The notes under the pieces: model-generated
Databases searched by the model: none
The model's input: only the letters and a program-made list of their open reading frames with translations
What the model was told of the DNA's origin: nothing
DNA from: an uncultured Bacteroidota bacterium
GTDB taxonomy: Bacteria; Bacteroidota; Bacteroidia; 2-12-FULL-35-15
Direction: 5' to 3'
NCBI GenBank assembly: GCA_903847205.1
Contig: CAINDA010000035.1
Location: 186,001 to 250,000 of the forward strand
DNA: 64,000 bases
Program-made: the position numbers and the translations under genes
Shown: positions 51,757 through 61,067 of the stretch, piece by piece
Numbering within the stretch: the first letter of the stretch is position 1
How the letters are laid out: every line of letters begins with the position of its first letter

Positions 51757-52782
51757 ATGACATTAAAGAACGATTTAATTTTAAGAGCTGCAAGAGGCGA
51801 AAAAGTAGAAAGAACTCCCGTTTGGCTGATGAGACAGGCCGGCCGCGTATTACCTGAATACAGAGAAGTCAGAGCTAAAATGGGAGGTTTTAAAGAATTA
51901 GTTGAAACACCCGAATTTGCCTGCGAAGTAAGCATTCAGCCAGTAGATGTTTTAGGTGTTGATGCTGCAATCATTTTTTCTGACATCCTTGTAATCCCTG
52001 AGGCAATGGGTCTTCCATACCAGATGATAGAGGCGAAAGGCCCCTGGTTTGAGAAAACAATTAAAACAGCTGCCGATATTTCACAAATTAAAACTGCATC
52101 GGCCGATGATCTGCATTATGTAATTGATGCAATAAAACTTACAAAAAAAGAATTAAACGGCCGTGTTCCGCTGATAGGCTTTGCCGGTGCACCTTGGACT
52201 ATTTTCGCTTATATGATAGAAGGCAGCGGCAGCAAAACATTTTCCCGCGCAAAAAAGTTTTTATACACACAGCCAGATGCGGCTCATCAGCTGCTGCAGA
52301 AAATTACCGACAGCACCATAAATTATTTGAAAGGCCAGATTGCAGCAGGAGCTGATATGCTTCAATTATTCGACAGCTGGGCCGGAGTATTATCGCCGGA
52401 GCAGTATAATGAATTTGCTTTAAAATATATTTCGCAGATATGCGATGCCGTTTCTGAAGTGCCGATGACAGTTTTTGCGAAGGATGCCCAATTTGCCCGA
52501 AGAGGAATGGGGAAATTAAATTGCAGCGCCATCGGTTTAGACTGGACAATGGATATTGCTGAATCACGCGAAATGATCGGCAGCAGCAAAACACTGCAAG
52601 GTAATATGGATCCCTGTCTGCTGTATTCAGATTACGGCACTATCAAAAAAGAAACAATTAAAATGCTTAAAGCATTCGGCCCGCAAAGGCATATTGCAAA
52701 CCTTGGACACGGTTTATATCCGGATATAGAAAAAGATAAAGCAAAATGTTTTGTTGATACCATTAAAGAATTCAGATTTTAA
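51757..52782 (+). CDS. hemE: Uroporphyrinogen decarboxylase
   Basis: 341 residues, typical length. It decarboxylates uroporphyrinogen III to coproporphyrinogen III in haem synthesis. Hallmarks are [17 protein letters not shown] (about 21-37, with substrate-binding Arg), [14 protein letters not shown] (catalytic Asp), [20 protein letters not shown] and the end [12 protein letters not shown]. No other haem gene adjoins; 123 bp separate it from the acylase. The spacer carries a 13-mer word repeat. Confidence 0.96.
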   Translation: MTLKNDLILRAARGEKVERTPVWLMRQAGRVLPEYREVRAKMGGFKELVETPEFACEVSIQPVDVLGVDAAIIFSDILVIPEAMGLPYQMIEAKGPWFEKTIKTAADISQIKTASADDLHYVIDAIKLTKKELNGRVPLIGFAGAPWTIFAYMIEGSGSKTFSRAKKFLYTQPDAAHQLLQKITDSTINYLKGQIAAGADMLQLFDSWAGVLSPEQYNEFALKYISQICDAVSEVPMTVFAKDAQFARRGMGKLNCSAIGLDWTMDIAESREMIGSSKTLQGNMDPCLLYSDYGTIKKETIKMLKAFGPQRHIANLGHGLYPDIEKDKAKCFVDTIKEFRF

Positions 52783-52877
52783 AAAAACGAAAGATTTATG
52801 GCGCCGTGCTTTTATGATTAACGCATCTAAAAACAATTTTAAAACTGCGTGATCTTATTCCTTTCGGACGATGAACC

Positions 52878-53975
52878 ATGCGTATGAAATTACATATTGG
52901 AAATAAAAAAGCAGGTTACGTTAAAAGTGTTATGCTTTTATCAGCTTTGCTTTTTTGTGTTTGTTCATCTGCACAAAAAAGAGGAAAAAATTTAGTTCCA
53001 AACCCGAGTTTTGAGGATCATAAAAATAAATCAAACGTTATAAAAAATGCAATACCATGGCAGGGCAGCGGAACGGTTGACTATTATTTAAGGCCTGATA
53101 AAACCGATACTTCCCGATTTAAAGGCGCACATACTGGAACATGTTATGCAGGTCTCCGTTTTCAGATTAAATACAAAGAGTACATTTATGTAAAATTAAT
53201 TGAGCCTCTTCAAAAGGAAAAGACTTACTATTTTAAAATGTTTGTGAGGCTTGGTTTGAGTACAGTTACTCTGAAGCAGCTTGGAGTTTATTTTTCTAAA
53301 GATGAATTTACAAAAGATATGACCTTTGATGAAAAGGGGATATTAGATTCTACATTCAATAAAGGAATTTCAAGCACTCATGGCTGGATTCCCATTAATG
53401 GAGAATATATTGCCCAAGGCGGCGAAAAATTTATTATTATCGGGAATTTTAATACTAAAACAAAGGATGATTTTGTTATGCTTAATAAATGGGACGTTTT
53501 TGAATTGAAAGAAGCCTATTATTATTTGGATGATATATCAGTCCGCAAAAAAATTACAGCCCAAGACACATCCTCTGCGGCTAAAATAGCTGTAAAAAAA
53601 GAAGTTTATATACTGCCGGATACTTTTGATACAGGCCAGGCAATTGAAATAAAAAATTTAGAGTTTGAAAACGGTAGCGCTGAATTGAAAAAAAATTCGG
53701 ATAAAATATTGGACGCGGTAGTACTTGCCCTTAATGAAAATCCATTTATGGAAGTGCAGATAATCGGCCGTAACTCCGACCAGGGAAATGAAGCTGCAAA
53801 TAAAAAATTATCAAAAGCAAGGGCAAAAACTGTGTATGATTATATACTGCTTCAGGGGGTTATAAACCCGATGACATTTAAAGGTATGGGGGCAGCACAG
53901 CGAGATGCCAATAATGGTGCGGGAGAAAATAAGACAAAAACTTCAAGTGTAGAATTTGTAATAATTAAACAATAA
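52878..53975 (+). CDS. OmpA-family protein with an N-terminal extracellular domain
   Basis: 365 residues with signal peptide (VMLLSALLFCVCSSAQ). The first domain begins NLVPNPSFEDHKN and continues with W-Q-G-S-G-T-x-D-Y-Y, a galactose-binding-like exported layout often seen in Bacteroidota. The C-terminal roughly 110 residues form an OmpA domain (LEFENGSAELKKNSDKILD, then NKKLSKARAKTVYDYIL and FKGMGAAQRDAN), which binds peptidoglycan. Hence an outer-membrane or periplasmic wall-anchored protein. The promoter for the next gene lies inside its last codons. Confidence 0.85.
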   Translation: MRMKLHIGNKKAGYVKSVMLLSALLFCVCSSAQKRGKNLVPNPSFEDHKNKSNVIKNAIPWQGSGTVDYYLRPDKTDTSRFKGAHTGTCYAGLRFQIKYKEYIYVKLIEPLQKEKTYYFKMFVRLGLSTVTLKQLGVYFSKDEFTKDMTFDEKGILDSTFNKGISSTHGWIPINGEYIAQGGEKFIIIGNFNTKTKDDFVMLNKWDVFELKEAYYYLDDISVRKKITAQDTSSAAKIAVKKEVYILPDTFDTGQAIEIKNLEFENGSAELKKNSDKILDAVVLALNENPFMEVQIIGRNSDQGNEAANKKLSKARAKTVYDYILLQGVINPMTFKGMGAAQRDANNGAGENKTKTSSVEFVIIKQ

Positions 53976-53989
53976 AAATAGTAGATTTG
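53955..53989 (+). promoter_or_regulatory. Candidate promoter for the MFS gene
   Basis: TTTG at 53955-53958 and TAGATTTG at 53982-53989, 23-nt spacer, fit TTG-N17-23-TAnnTTTG at the upper spacing limit. The start codon at 54039 is 49 nt downstream. Confidence 0.45.
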
Positions 53990-54038
53990 ATTCTTGAGTT
54001 AAAACTAAAACGCTAATAAACGAAAACAAAGCAAACTG

Positions 54039-55388
54039 ATGACCTTACAAAAAGGAGATAAAAAATTAATTAATGCATGGACATTTTATGATTGGGCTAA
54101 TTCCTCTTACCCATTAGTGATTACATCCGCCATCTTTCCAATATTTTATGTAAATGTAACCAGTACTAAGGATGCAGCAGGAGAAATAATCAGTGATGTG
54201 GTAACTCTGTTCGGCAGAAATTTTAAAAACACTGAGCTTTATGATTATGTAGTTGCTCTGTCGTTTATTATAGTATCTCTTTCATCGCCGATATTATCAG
54301 GCATTGCTGATTACAGCGGGAAGAAAAAACGTTTTATGCAATTTTTCTGCTTTTTAGGTTCAATATCATGCGCATCGTTATTTTTTTTCAGCAAAGAAAA
54401 TTTAGCATTCGGCTTAACCTCTGTTTTATTTGCCAGTGTCGGCTTTTGGGGCAGCCTGGTTTTTTACAATGCCTATCTTCCGGAAATTGCCGAGCCCCAA
54501 GACCACGACAAAGTAAGTGCAAAAGGTTTTGCTATGGGTTATATCGGGGGTGCAATACTCCTGATAATAAATTTGATTTTAATAAAAGCCTTCCAAATGC
54601 CTGCTAAATATTCTTTTGTTTCTGTAGCACTTTGGTGGGTTGGCTTTGCGCAGATTACTTTTTTGAAACTGCCTAATTCATCCCGGAAACAGGCCCCGGA
54701 TGGAAATATTATTTTTAAAGGATTTAAAGAATTACGCCATGTATGGAACGAGCTGAAAAACATAAAGCAGCTGAAGCGGTACCTTGCAGCTTTTTTTATT
54801 TACAGTATGGGCGTGCAGACTGTAATGCTGGTGGCAGTGATGTTCGCAAAAAAAGAGGTAGTGGATATTGTTGAAGTGAGCGAATCTGTTAACGGTGTGA
54901 TCGTTAAATCAATGAAAGAACTTCCTATTCAAGACACGGCATTAATTATAAGTATTTTATTGATTCAGTTTTTGGGTATTGCCGGCTCTTATTTATTTTC
55001 TTTTATTTCCCGCAAAATTGGGAATATAAAGGCAATCGGTATATCTCTTTTTATTTGGATTGCAGTTTGTTTCGGAGTGTATCAATTTGTTCATACTTCA
55101 AATTCTTTTTATGTTGCGGCTTGTTTTGTAGGACTGGTTATGGGTGGTATTCAATCTCTTTCACGCTCTACCTATTCAAAACTGCTTCCTGAAACTGAGG
55201 ACAATGCTTCTTATTTTAGTTTTTATGATGTATGCGAAAAAATCGGTATTGTAATAGGAATGTTTGCTTTCGGCTATATTGAGGGAATAACAGGAGGCAT
55301 GCGTAATTCTATTTTGGCATTGATAGTGTTTTTTGTTGCCGGTTTTTTAATACTGCTTACCATTCCAAAGTCGAAGAATGTAAGTTAG
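54039..55388 (+). CDS. MFS transporter (UMF1/Atg22-like family)
   Basis: 449 residues with about 11-12 transmembrane helices. The opening WTFYDWANSSYPLVITSAIF and the later CFVGLVMGGIQSLSRSTYSK are hallmarks of the UMF1 (MFS, vacuole effluxer Atg22-like) subgroup. In eukaryotes Atg22 exports amino acids from the vacuole; bacterial substrates are unknown. A 74-bp gap precedes the LutA-like gene downstream, so co-transcription is possible but not shown. Confidence 0.88.
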   Translation: MTLQKGDKKLINAWTFYDWANSSYPLVITSAIFPIFYVNVTSTKDAAGEIISDVVTLFGRNFKNTELYDYVVALSFIIVSLSSPILSGIADYSGKKKRFMQFFCFLGSISCASLFFFSKENLAFGLTSVLFASVGFWGSLVFYNAYLPEIAEPQDHDKVSAKGFAMGYIGGAILLIINLILIKAFQMPAKYSFVSVALWWVGFAQITFLKLPNSSRKQAPDGNIIFKGFKELRHVWNELKNIKQLKRYLAAFFIYSMGVQTVMLVAVMFAKKEVVDIVEVSESVNGVIVKSMKELPIQDTALIISILLIQFLGIAGSYLFSFISRKIGNIKAIGISLFIWIAVCFGVYQFVHTSNSFYVAACFVGLVMGGIQSLSRSTYSKLLPETEDNASYFSFYDVCEKIGIVIGMFAFGYIEGITGGMRNSILALIVFFVAGFLILLTIPKSKNVS

Positions 55389-55432
55389 ACAGCAGGCATT
55401 TTTAATTTGCTTGAACAAATAGATTGATTCAA

Positions 55433-55459
55433 AATTCGTACTAATTCGTAATTCATTTA
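55433..55459. repeat. AATTCGTAATTC word repeat
   Basis: AATTCGTACTAATTCGTAATTC sits directly before the LutA-like start: three imperfect copies of AATTCGTA. Such words are typical low-complexity intergenic motifs in this group. Confidence 0.35.
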
Positions 55460-55461
55460 AT

Positions 55462-56184
55462 ATGATAGTAGATATATTTATTCCTTGTTTTATCGATCAG
55501 ATATATCCTGATACTGGATTTAACATGGTCAAAATTTTAGAGAAGGTAGGCTGCGGTGTAAATTATAATCCTGAACAGACTTGCTGCGGACAGCCTGCCT
55601 TCAATGCCGGTTATTGGGATAACTGCAAAGAGGTCGGCGAAAAATTTATCCGCGAGTTTCAGAACGACCGTTATATTATCTGCCCTTCTGCGTCATGCGT
55701 GGGTATGATAAAAAATTATTATCCTGACATGTTTCATAATTCTGTGCTTCACAATGAGTACAAACAGATTCAAAAAAACATTTTTGAGTTTTCTGATTTT
55801 ATGGTGAATGTTTTAAAAATTACCGATTTAGGCGCAACGCTTAACGGCATTGCAACATATCATGATTCCTGCGCCGCTTTACGCGAATACGGGGTAAAGC
55901 GGGAACCAAGAGTTTTGCTTGAGAAAGTTCGCGGATTAGAAATGCGTGAAATGAAAGACTCCGAAGTTTGCTGCGGTTTCGGCGGAAGTTTTTCAGTTAA
56001 ATTTGAACCGATTGCATCTGATATGGGCGCTCAAAAATTAGATAACGCTTTAGAAACAGGAGCGGAATATCTTATATCTACTGATGCTTCCTGCTTAATG
56101 CATATTGAGGGCTACGCGAAAAAGAATAATAAAAAAATGAAGATGATGCATTTATGCGATGTACTTGCATCCGGCTGGGATTAA
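55462..56184 (+). CDS. (Fe-S)-binding protein, LutA/YkgE-like (CCG domains)
   Basis: 240 residues with two cysteine-rich CCG domains. The first has CFIDQIYPDTG, EKVGCGVNYNPEQTCCGQPAF and SASCVGMI. The second has YHDSCAALREYG, SEVCCGFGGSFSVKF and DASCLMHIEGY. LutA is one of three proteins (LutABC) oxidising L-lactate, with CCG domains binding non-cubane [4Fe-4S] clusters in related heterodisulfide reductases. No lutB or lutC is present next to it, so the redox partner must be elsewhere. Convergent with the esterase gene, 8 bp away. Confidence 0.9.
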   Translation: MIVDIFIPCFIDQIYPDTGFNMVKILEKVGCGVNYNPEQTCCGQPAFNAGYWDNCKEVGEKFIREFQNDRYIICPSASCVGMIKNYYPDMFHNSVLHNEYKQIQKNIFEFSDFMVNVLKITDLGATLNGIATYHDSCAALREYGVKREPRVLLEKVRGLEMREMKDSEVCCGFGGSFSVKFEPIASDMGAQKLDNALETGAEYLISTDASCLMHIEGYAKKNNKKMKMMHLCDVLASGWD

Positions 56185-56192
56185 ACAATTCT

Positions 56193-57635
56193 TTATTCAG
56201 CATTTTGTTTTTTTACAGCAGCTACTATTTCTTCAAATTCTTTTGTGTTTTTTATTGAAACGAAAGCATCATCATTCTGCAGACGAGTAATATCCTTAAA
56301 GCCCAATTTAACAGCACTCGCAAGAGAGTTTATGGCCTCTTTAGCATTTATTTCTTTAGCAGATACACTTGCTGCTAAATAATGGGCTTCTGTATTTGAG
56401 GGATCAACCAAAACATAAAATTTCGTAAAAAAGGCTGCTGCCGGAAGCACATTTTGTTTTAATGCATTGCTGGCCTGCATATAGCCGGCAATGCTTAAAA
56501 ACCCTAATGTGCGTTCATACATCTGTACTTTATTTTTATCTTTTCCTGTTTTTATTTTTTGATTCAAAGCGGCTATATCTTTTGTCCACCATACAAAGTC
56601 TTTAGTCTGCATTGCCTTTGAATATTGCTGTTTAAGAGCTTCTTCTTCTTTCCATAAACCTTCTTCCAATTTTAACCGCTTGTCAATTTCAACGTTACTC
56701 TGCAAGGTTTTATAACTTGCAAAGCAGGAAGATAAATCGGCCAAGCCGTCATAAAAAGTTATGATTTTGCGGTATAAATTAAATGCTTCATAAACTTGTT
56801 TTTTCTGCTGATACATGGCAGCCTGTTTTAACAATGGCTGCAGGCGCTTTGCAATAAGTGAGTCATTTTTAACAGCTGTATTTTTCCGCATTTCGTTTAA
56901 CTCAAGCCACCAAAAAGCTTCATCCATGCGGTCTTTAGGAGGCCATTCATGCTTCCCGTCAAATGTAATTAAGATATGTTTAACGTTGCGGCCGGCTAAT
57001 TCAGTCATGTCATATTTTTTCATTTCAGTGTAATTAAAATCTTCGTTTCCGGCAATTCCAAAAAAAGAATAATTATTACGAAGAGGACTGCTGCCGGCAT
57101 TATTGGCAGGAGCCGAAGCGCCGCAGCAAATAACACCGGCTATAGAACCATCGGTAATTGCTATTCCATTGGCAACACGCGCTCCTCCTGAAAAGCCAAG
57201 CAAATAAATCTTTTGAGTATTTATAGACAGGCGGTTTCCTGCATCGGTAAATAATTTAGATGCAATCAGCTGCGATTCTTCCCAGGAGGTTCCGTTTTTT
57301 GAATTGTTAGATCCGGCAATTATGTAACCGTACTGCTCTGCAAGTTCTTTATACATCGAAACAGGGAGTTTGCCAGTTTGATGCGGATCAAAGGCATAAA
57401 TAACTGGATACTTTTTCTCTGCTGAGTAGGTGCTCGGCAGATACAAGGCATAACTCTGAGATGTATCATTTTTGCATACTACCCTTTCAATGATTTGTCC
57501 TTTAAGGAAATTATCCTTTGGCAATATTGAATCAGCAGTTTTTTGAACTGTGTTTTTTTTTGAACCATTGTTTGATGAGCATGATTGAAATAAAGCTGTG
57601 CTGAATAACAGCATTAACAGTAAATAGAATTTCAT
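56193..57635 (-). CDS. Alpha/beta-hydrolase lipoprotein with C-terminal TPR-like helices
   Basis: 480 residues from the ATG at 57635. The 36 codons upstream overlap the GT2 gene, and a lipoprotein signal (LFSTALFQSC) begins here. The alpha/beta-hydrolase part (about 50-260) has PVIYAFDPHQTGKLP, LLGFSGGARVANG with the nucleophile Ser (GFSGG), and DGKHEWPPKDRMDEAF with a likely catalytic His. This resembles feruloyl-esterase/LpqC-like hydrolases. The C-terminal roughly 200 residues are helical with one TPR-like unit. It starts 1 bp past the stop of the GT2 gene, so the pair forms an operon. Confidence 0.8.
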   Translation of the reverse strand: MKFYLLLMLLFSTALFQSCSSNNGSKKNTVQKTADSILPKDNFLKGQIIERVVCKNDTSQSYALYLPSTYSAEKKYPVIYAFDPHQTGKLPVSMYKELAEQYGYIIAGSNNSKNGTSWEESQLIASKLFTDAGNRLSINTQKIYLLGFSGGARVANGIAITDGSIAGVICCGASAPANNAGSSPLRNNYSFFGIAGNEDFNYTEMKKYDMTELAGRNVKHILITFDGKHEWPPKDRMDEAFWWLELNEMRKNTAVKNDSLIAKRLQPLLKQAAMYQQKKQVYEAFNLYRKIITFYDGLADLSSCFASYKTLQSNVEIDKRLKLEEGLWKEEEALKQQYSKAMQTKDFVWWTKDIAALNQKIKTGKDKNKVQMYERTLGFLSIAGYMQASNALKQNVLPAAAFFTKFYVLVDPSNTEAHYLAASVSAKEINAKEAINSLASAVKLGFKDITRLQNDDAFVSIKNTKEFEEIVAAVKKQNAE

Positions 57636-57636
57636 A

Positions 57637-58506
57637 TTATATAATTTTATAATTTTTATATTCGCCGATTCTCCAGCCGACTTTCTTTTCAATAAACAGC
57701 AGCGCTTTTTGTTTGAATGATAATTTTTTCTGGGCGGGATCAAACGAAAATTTCCAATTCATTTTATTGATACGAGCCTGCATTATCAGCGGATGTGTTC
57801 CTGTATAGCGTTCTAATGAATCAATAGTATCGTAATCGAATTTAGGTGCCTGTGAAATATTTTGTTTCATCCATTCATCGGTATGCCAGAGTTTGTGAAA
57901 CGTCTGCTGTTTGGCTTGCTGCGCTTCCGGCGGTTTTACCCATCCGTAATGATAAATGAAAGCATCAATTTGTTTTACCTGAAGCTTGCGGCCGTTTTTG
58001 CGGAAACCTTGGGCATCTTTATAGGAAGAAATATTTTTGTCGTTTCGAATTATGCGGATTTCCTTACGATACCATTGCCGTGTATCACCAATGTAATCGT
58101 ATGAACCATAAAAATGAGTGTAATTGAAAAGCAGGCCTTCTACGTTTTTGTCATCTTTGTATTGAAACATGGCTGCTTTAATAATGGACAGCTGTTTTTC
58201 GTGAATTACTTCGTCGCCCTGAATATAAAATGCCCAGTCGCTTTCTGATGAAACTGCACCGAAAGCCTTGTTAGTTTCATCGGCAAGTACAGCACCTCCT
58301 TCGCGCAAAGCATCATTCCAGATAGTTTCAACTATTTTAATTTTAGGGGACTGTATAGATTTAATTAAGGATAATGTTTCATCATCGGAATTACCGACAG
58401 CAATAACAACCTCATCGCATAAAGGGAGAATTGAAGAAACCGCTTCTACAATAGGGTAATCGAATTTAACAGCATTGCGCACAATTGTAAAACCGCTTAC
58501 TTTCAT
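57637..58506 (-). CDS. Glycosyltransferase family 2 protein
   Basis: 289 residues, cytoplasmic. The GT-A fold starts SGFTIVRNAVKFDYP. The nucleotide-sugar region is EVVIAVGNSDDETLSLI, and the metal-binding DXD-like site is in FYIQGDEVIHE (about residues 92-102). HFYGSYDYIG and a WYRKEIRI segment follow. These are typical of family 2 enzymes acting on cell-surface polysaccharides, but donor and acceptor are unknown. The esterase lipoprotein follows without a gap. Confidence 0.85.
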   Translation of the reverse strand: MKVSGFTIVRNAVKFDYPIVEAVSSILPLCDEVVIAVGNSDDETLSLIKSIQSPKIKIVETIWNDALREGGAVLADETNKAFGAVSSESDWAFYIQGDEVIHEKQLSIIKAAMFQYKDDKNVEGLLFNYTHFYGSYDYIGDTRQWYRKEIRIIRNDKNISSYKDAQGFRKNGRKLQVKQIDAFIYHYGWVKPPEAQQAKQQTFHKLWHTDEWMKQNISQAPKFDYDTIDSLERYTGTHPLIMQARINKMNWKFSFDPAQKKLSFKQKALLFIEKKVGWRIGEYKNYKII

Positions 58507-58843
58507 TTTGTATAAATGGGTAAATCAGATATGAATTTAATTTAAAAAATTTAACATGCCAGCAATGTGAATTCCTTTATTATCAGCTTGAATGCAATGA
58601 TTCAAAAATAATAATAATTTATAACGTAAAACTTAAATTCTGACATTATCCAAAAAATGCATTATTATTTCGAATGATGTTTTTAAATTATGAAAACTTT
58701 TTTTTCCATCAACCACTCATTATTATTATTTTTCATATACTTGTATATACAAGAAAGCTTACATATTAAGCGAGTTTAATAACCCTGATTGTTATTTTAA
58801 TTCTTATTTGATTTAGTTAAATTTAATGCAGTAATTTTTTAAA
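58507..58843. other. Divergent intergenic region with a perfect palindrome
   Basis: 337 bp between the GT2 gene and the first phosphatase gene. CTTGTATATACAAG at 58740-58753 is a perfect 14-bp palindrome, a possible operator about 90 bp upstream of the phosphatase start. TAAATTTA near 58818 is one base off the -7 consensus. Otherwise AT-rich with no gene. Confidence 0.45.
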
Positions 58844-60907
58844 ATGAGAAGAAAAATAAAATATTTTATCCTCCTATTTATTGTCTTCAGCTGCTTCTCA
58901 TTAAATGCCCAACCTTATAAAACGGCCTATTATAAAATTATTGACTCTCTTTTTGCAGTTTTTAAAAAAAGTAATGTAGATTCTGTTGAAATTAACATTA
59001 TTCATAAACTAGATCCTTATTATTCTGATCTCAATAACAGTGAGGAAGCTAGAAAATATGCTAATCAGGCAATAACTATTGCGAAGGAGAAAGGCAGTAA
59101 AAAACTTATTTCTATAACTCTCAGAAAATTAGGAAATATATATTTAAAAAATCTGGTTTATGAAAAAGCAATTGACTATTATTTACAAGCATTAAAATTT
59201 GGTGAAGAGGCAAATGATTTATCACTTCAAGGCGACTGCCTAAATAACCTTGGCAATGTGTATGCCCGTTTGGGTTCTATATCAAATACTGAATCGGATT
59301 ATAAGAAATCGCTTGATTTTCATCTCCGCGCTATCGAAATGCGAAAGAAAGCGGGCGACAATATACTTATTAAAAACTCTCAGCTCAATATCAGCAATGC
59401 ATACCGGGGGTTAGGACAGCAAGAAAAGGCTATTGATTACCTATTGGAAGCCATGAAAACTTATGAGAAGGAAAAAGATAATAACGGAGTTGATATGGCT
59501 AAAAATAACCTGGGGGAAACATATCTGGAACTTGCCAAAAGAACCGGTAAGATGAAATATTATGATAAAGCAGAAGAATATTTCAGAGAACGTTATTTGT
59601 ACGGAACCGCAACGGCGAGGAAACCCAATTTACTGATTCATTTAGGAGAAGTGCGGTTAAGAAAAAACAATTTAAATCAAGCTGAAAATTATCTGCTCGA
59701 TGGTATGAAAATGGCAAAAGAAAACAATGCTGTTGATGTACTTGAAAGCGGGGCACTTTTGCTTGCTGAGATTTACCAGGCCCAAGGTGATTTTAAACAA
59801 TCGCTTAAGTATCATAAATTATACTCAGATCTCAAAGATACACTGCTTGATGAACATTCGGAAAAACAAATTGCAGAATTGAATGCAAAATACGAATCCG
59901 AAAAAAAAGAAAAGGACATTGAATTATTAACCAAAGACACGGCTTTGGAAGAAGTTGAAGTGAATAAACAAAAACTCATACGCAATGGTTTTATCGGCGG
60001 TCTGGCAATTGTTTTACTTTTGGCTTTTTTAATTTACAGCCGGTATGTTATCAAACAAAAAATAAATATTTCGTTAAGTTCTAAAAATGATGAATTGATC
60101 CGCAAAAATGATTTGATTGAAAAACAAAAAGAAAAAATTATAGACAGCATTACATACGCGCAGCTTATACAGCAGAGTATTTTAATTGAAGAAAGCGAAA
60201 TACAAAATCATCTGCCGGAATCATTTGTTTATTATCAGCCAAAAGATATTGTGAGCGGCGATTTTTACTGGTTTTCAAATGTAAATGATAAAATTATTAT
60301 TGCTGCAGTTGACTGCACAGGGCATGGGGTACCTGGAGCATTTATGAGTATGATCGGCAATACTTTATTGAATCAGATTGTAAATGAAAAACATATTACA
60401 AGGCCTTCAGAAATACTAGGGCGTTTGAACAGGGGAATTATTGAATCGATGCATCAAGACAAAGACGGGGCTTTATCACGCGACGGAATGGATATTTCAT
60501 TATGCAGTATTGATTATAAAAATAATCAGTTAGAATATGCCGGTGCACAAAATCATTTGTATATGATATTGGATAATGAAATTTCTGTAATAAAAGCATC
60601 TCCGCATACGATTGGCGGAGGAGGCTTAGTATCAATAATGAATAACCCATTGGAAAGAGAATTTAAAAATCATGTTATCCCGATAAAAAAAGGGATGAGT
60701 ATTTATCTTTCTACAGACGGCTTTATGGATCAGTTTGGCGGCCCCGAAAGAAAAAAATTCGGCACACAAAAATTTAAAGATTTATTTTTAAGCAGCAAGC
60801 ATTTAAGTATGCAGCAGCAAAAACAAATTGCGGCAGCGGCACTTGAAAATTGGAAAGGCAGCACGCAGCAGATTGATGATATTTTAGTAATTGGTGTGAG
60901 GGTTTGA
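58844..60907 (+). CDS. TPR sensor with SpoIIE-type PP2C phosphatase (copy 1)
   Basis: 687 residues. Signal/anchor (YFILLFIVFSCFSLNAQ), about seven TPR units on the periplasmic side (about 60-345), a coiled segment, one transmembrane helix near 380-400 and a short coiled linker. A SpoIIE/RsbU-like phosphatase domain follows (about 445-687): VSGDFYWF, AAVDCTGHGVPGAFMSMIG, DGMDISLC, and STDGFMDQFGGPERKKFG. These carry the PP2C metal-binding Asp residues. This type dephosphorylates serine-phosphorylated anti-sigma antagonists in response to a signal. Copy 2 follows with a 160-bp spacer. No partner-switch genes adjoin. Confidence 0.9.
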   Translation: MRRKIKYFILLFIVFSCFSLNAQPYKTAYYKIIDSLFAVFKKSNVDSVEINIIHKLDPYYSDLNNSEEARKYANQAITIAKEKGSKKLISITLRKLGNIYLKNLVYEKAIDYYLQALKFGEEANDLSLQGDCLNNLGNVYARLGSISNTESDYKKSLDFHLRAIEMRKKAGDNILIKNSQLNISNAYRGLGQQEKAIDYLLEAMKTYEKEKDNNGVDMAKNNLGETYLELAKRTGKMKYYDKAEEYFRERYLYGTATARKPNLLIHLGEVRLRKNNLNQAENYLLDGMKMAKENNAVDVLESGALLLAEIYQAQGDFKQSLKYHKLYSDLKDTLLDEHSEKQIAELNAKYESEKKEKDIELLTKDTALEEVEVNKQKLIRNGFIGGLAIVLLLAFLIYSRYVIKQKINISLSSKNDELIRKNDLIEKQKEKIIDSITYAQLIQQSILIEESEIQNHLPESFVYYQPKDIVSGDFYWFSNVNDKIIIAAVDCTGHGVPGAFMSMIGNTLLNQIVNEKHITRPSEILGRLNRGIIESMHQDKDGALSRDGMDISLCSIDYKNNQLEYAGAQNHLYMILDNEISVIKASPHTIGGGGLVSIMNNPLEREFKNHVIPIKKGMSIYLSTDGFMDQFGGPERKKFGTQKFKDLFLSSKHLSMQQQKQIAAAALENWKGSTQQIDDILVIGVRV

Positions 60908-60962
60908 TATTTGTTTTATTGTTTTATTGTTTTAAACTATCTATCGAAAAAAAATTATTCAG

Positions 60963-61058
60963 GATTAAAGCCCTTTTAGCACTTGGTTTTAATTAGCCCA
61001 GCCTTAAAGCTGGGGTTACAAATGGGACAAAATATTTATTGGCTTTAGCCGCATCAGC
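60963..61058. repeat. REP-like hairpin element between the phosphatase genes
   Basis: The spacer contains CCCAGC-CTTAAA-GCTGGG (60997-61014) and GGCT-TT-AGCC (61041-61050), with further GCCC/AAAGCCC words at the left. Two short GC hairpins in otherwise AT-rich DNA resemble REP/BIME-type units. Confidence 0.5.
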
Positions 61059-61067
61059 AGGTTAGTA

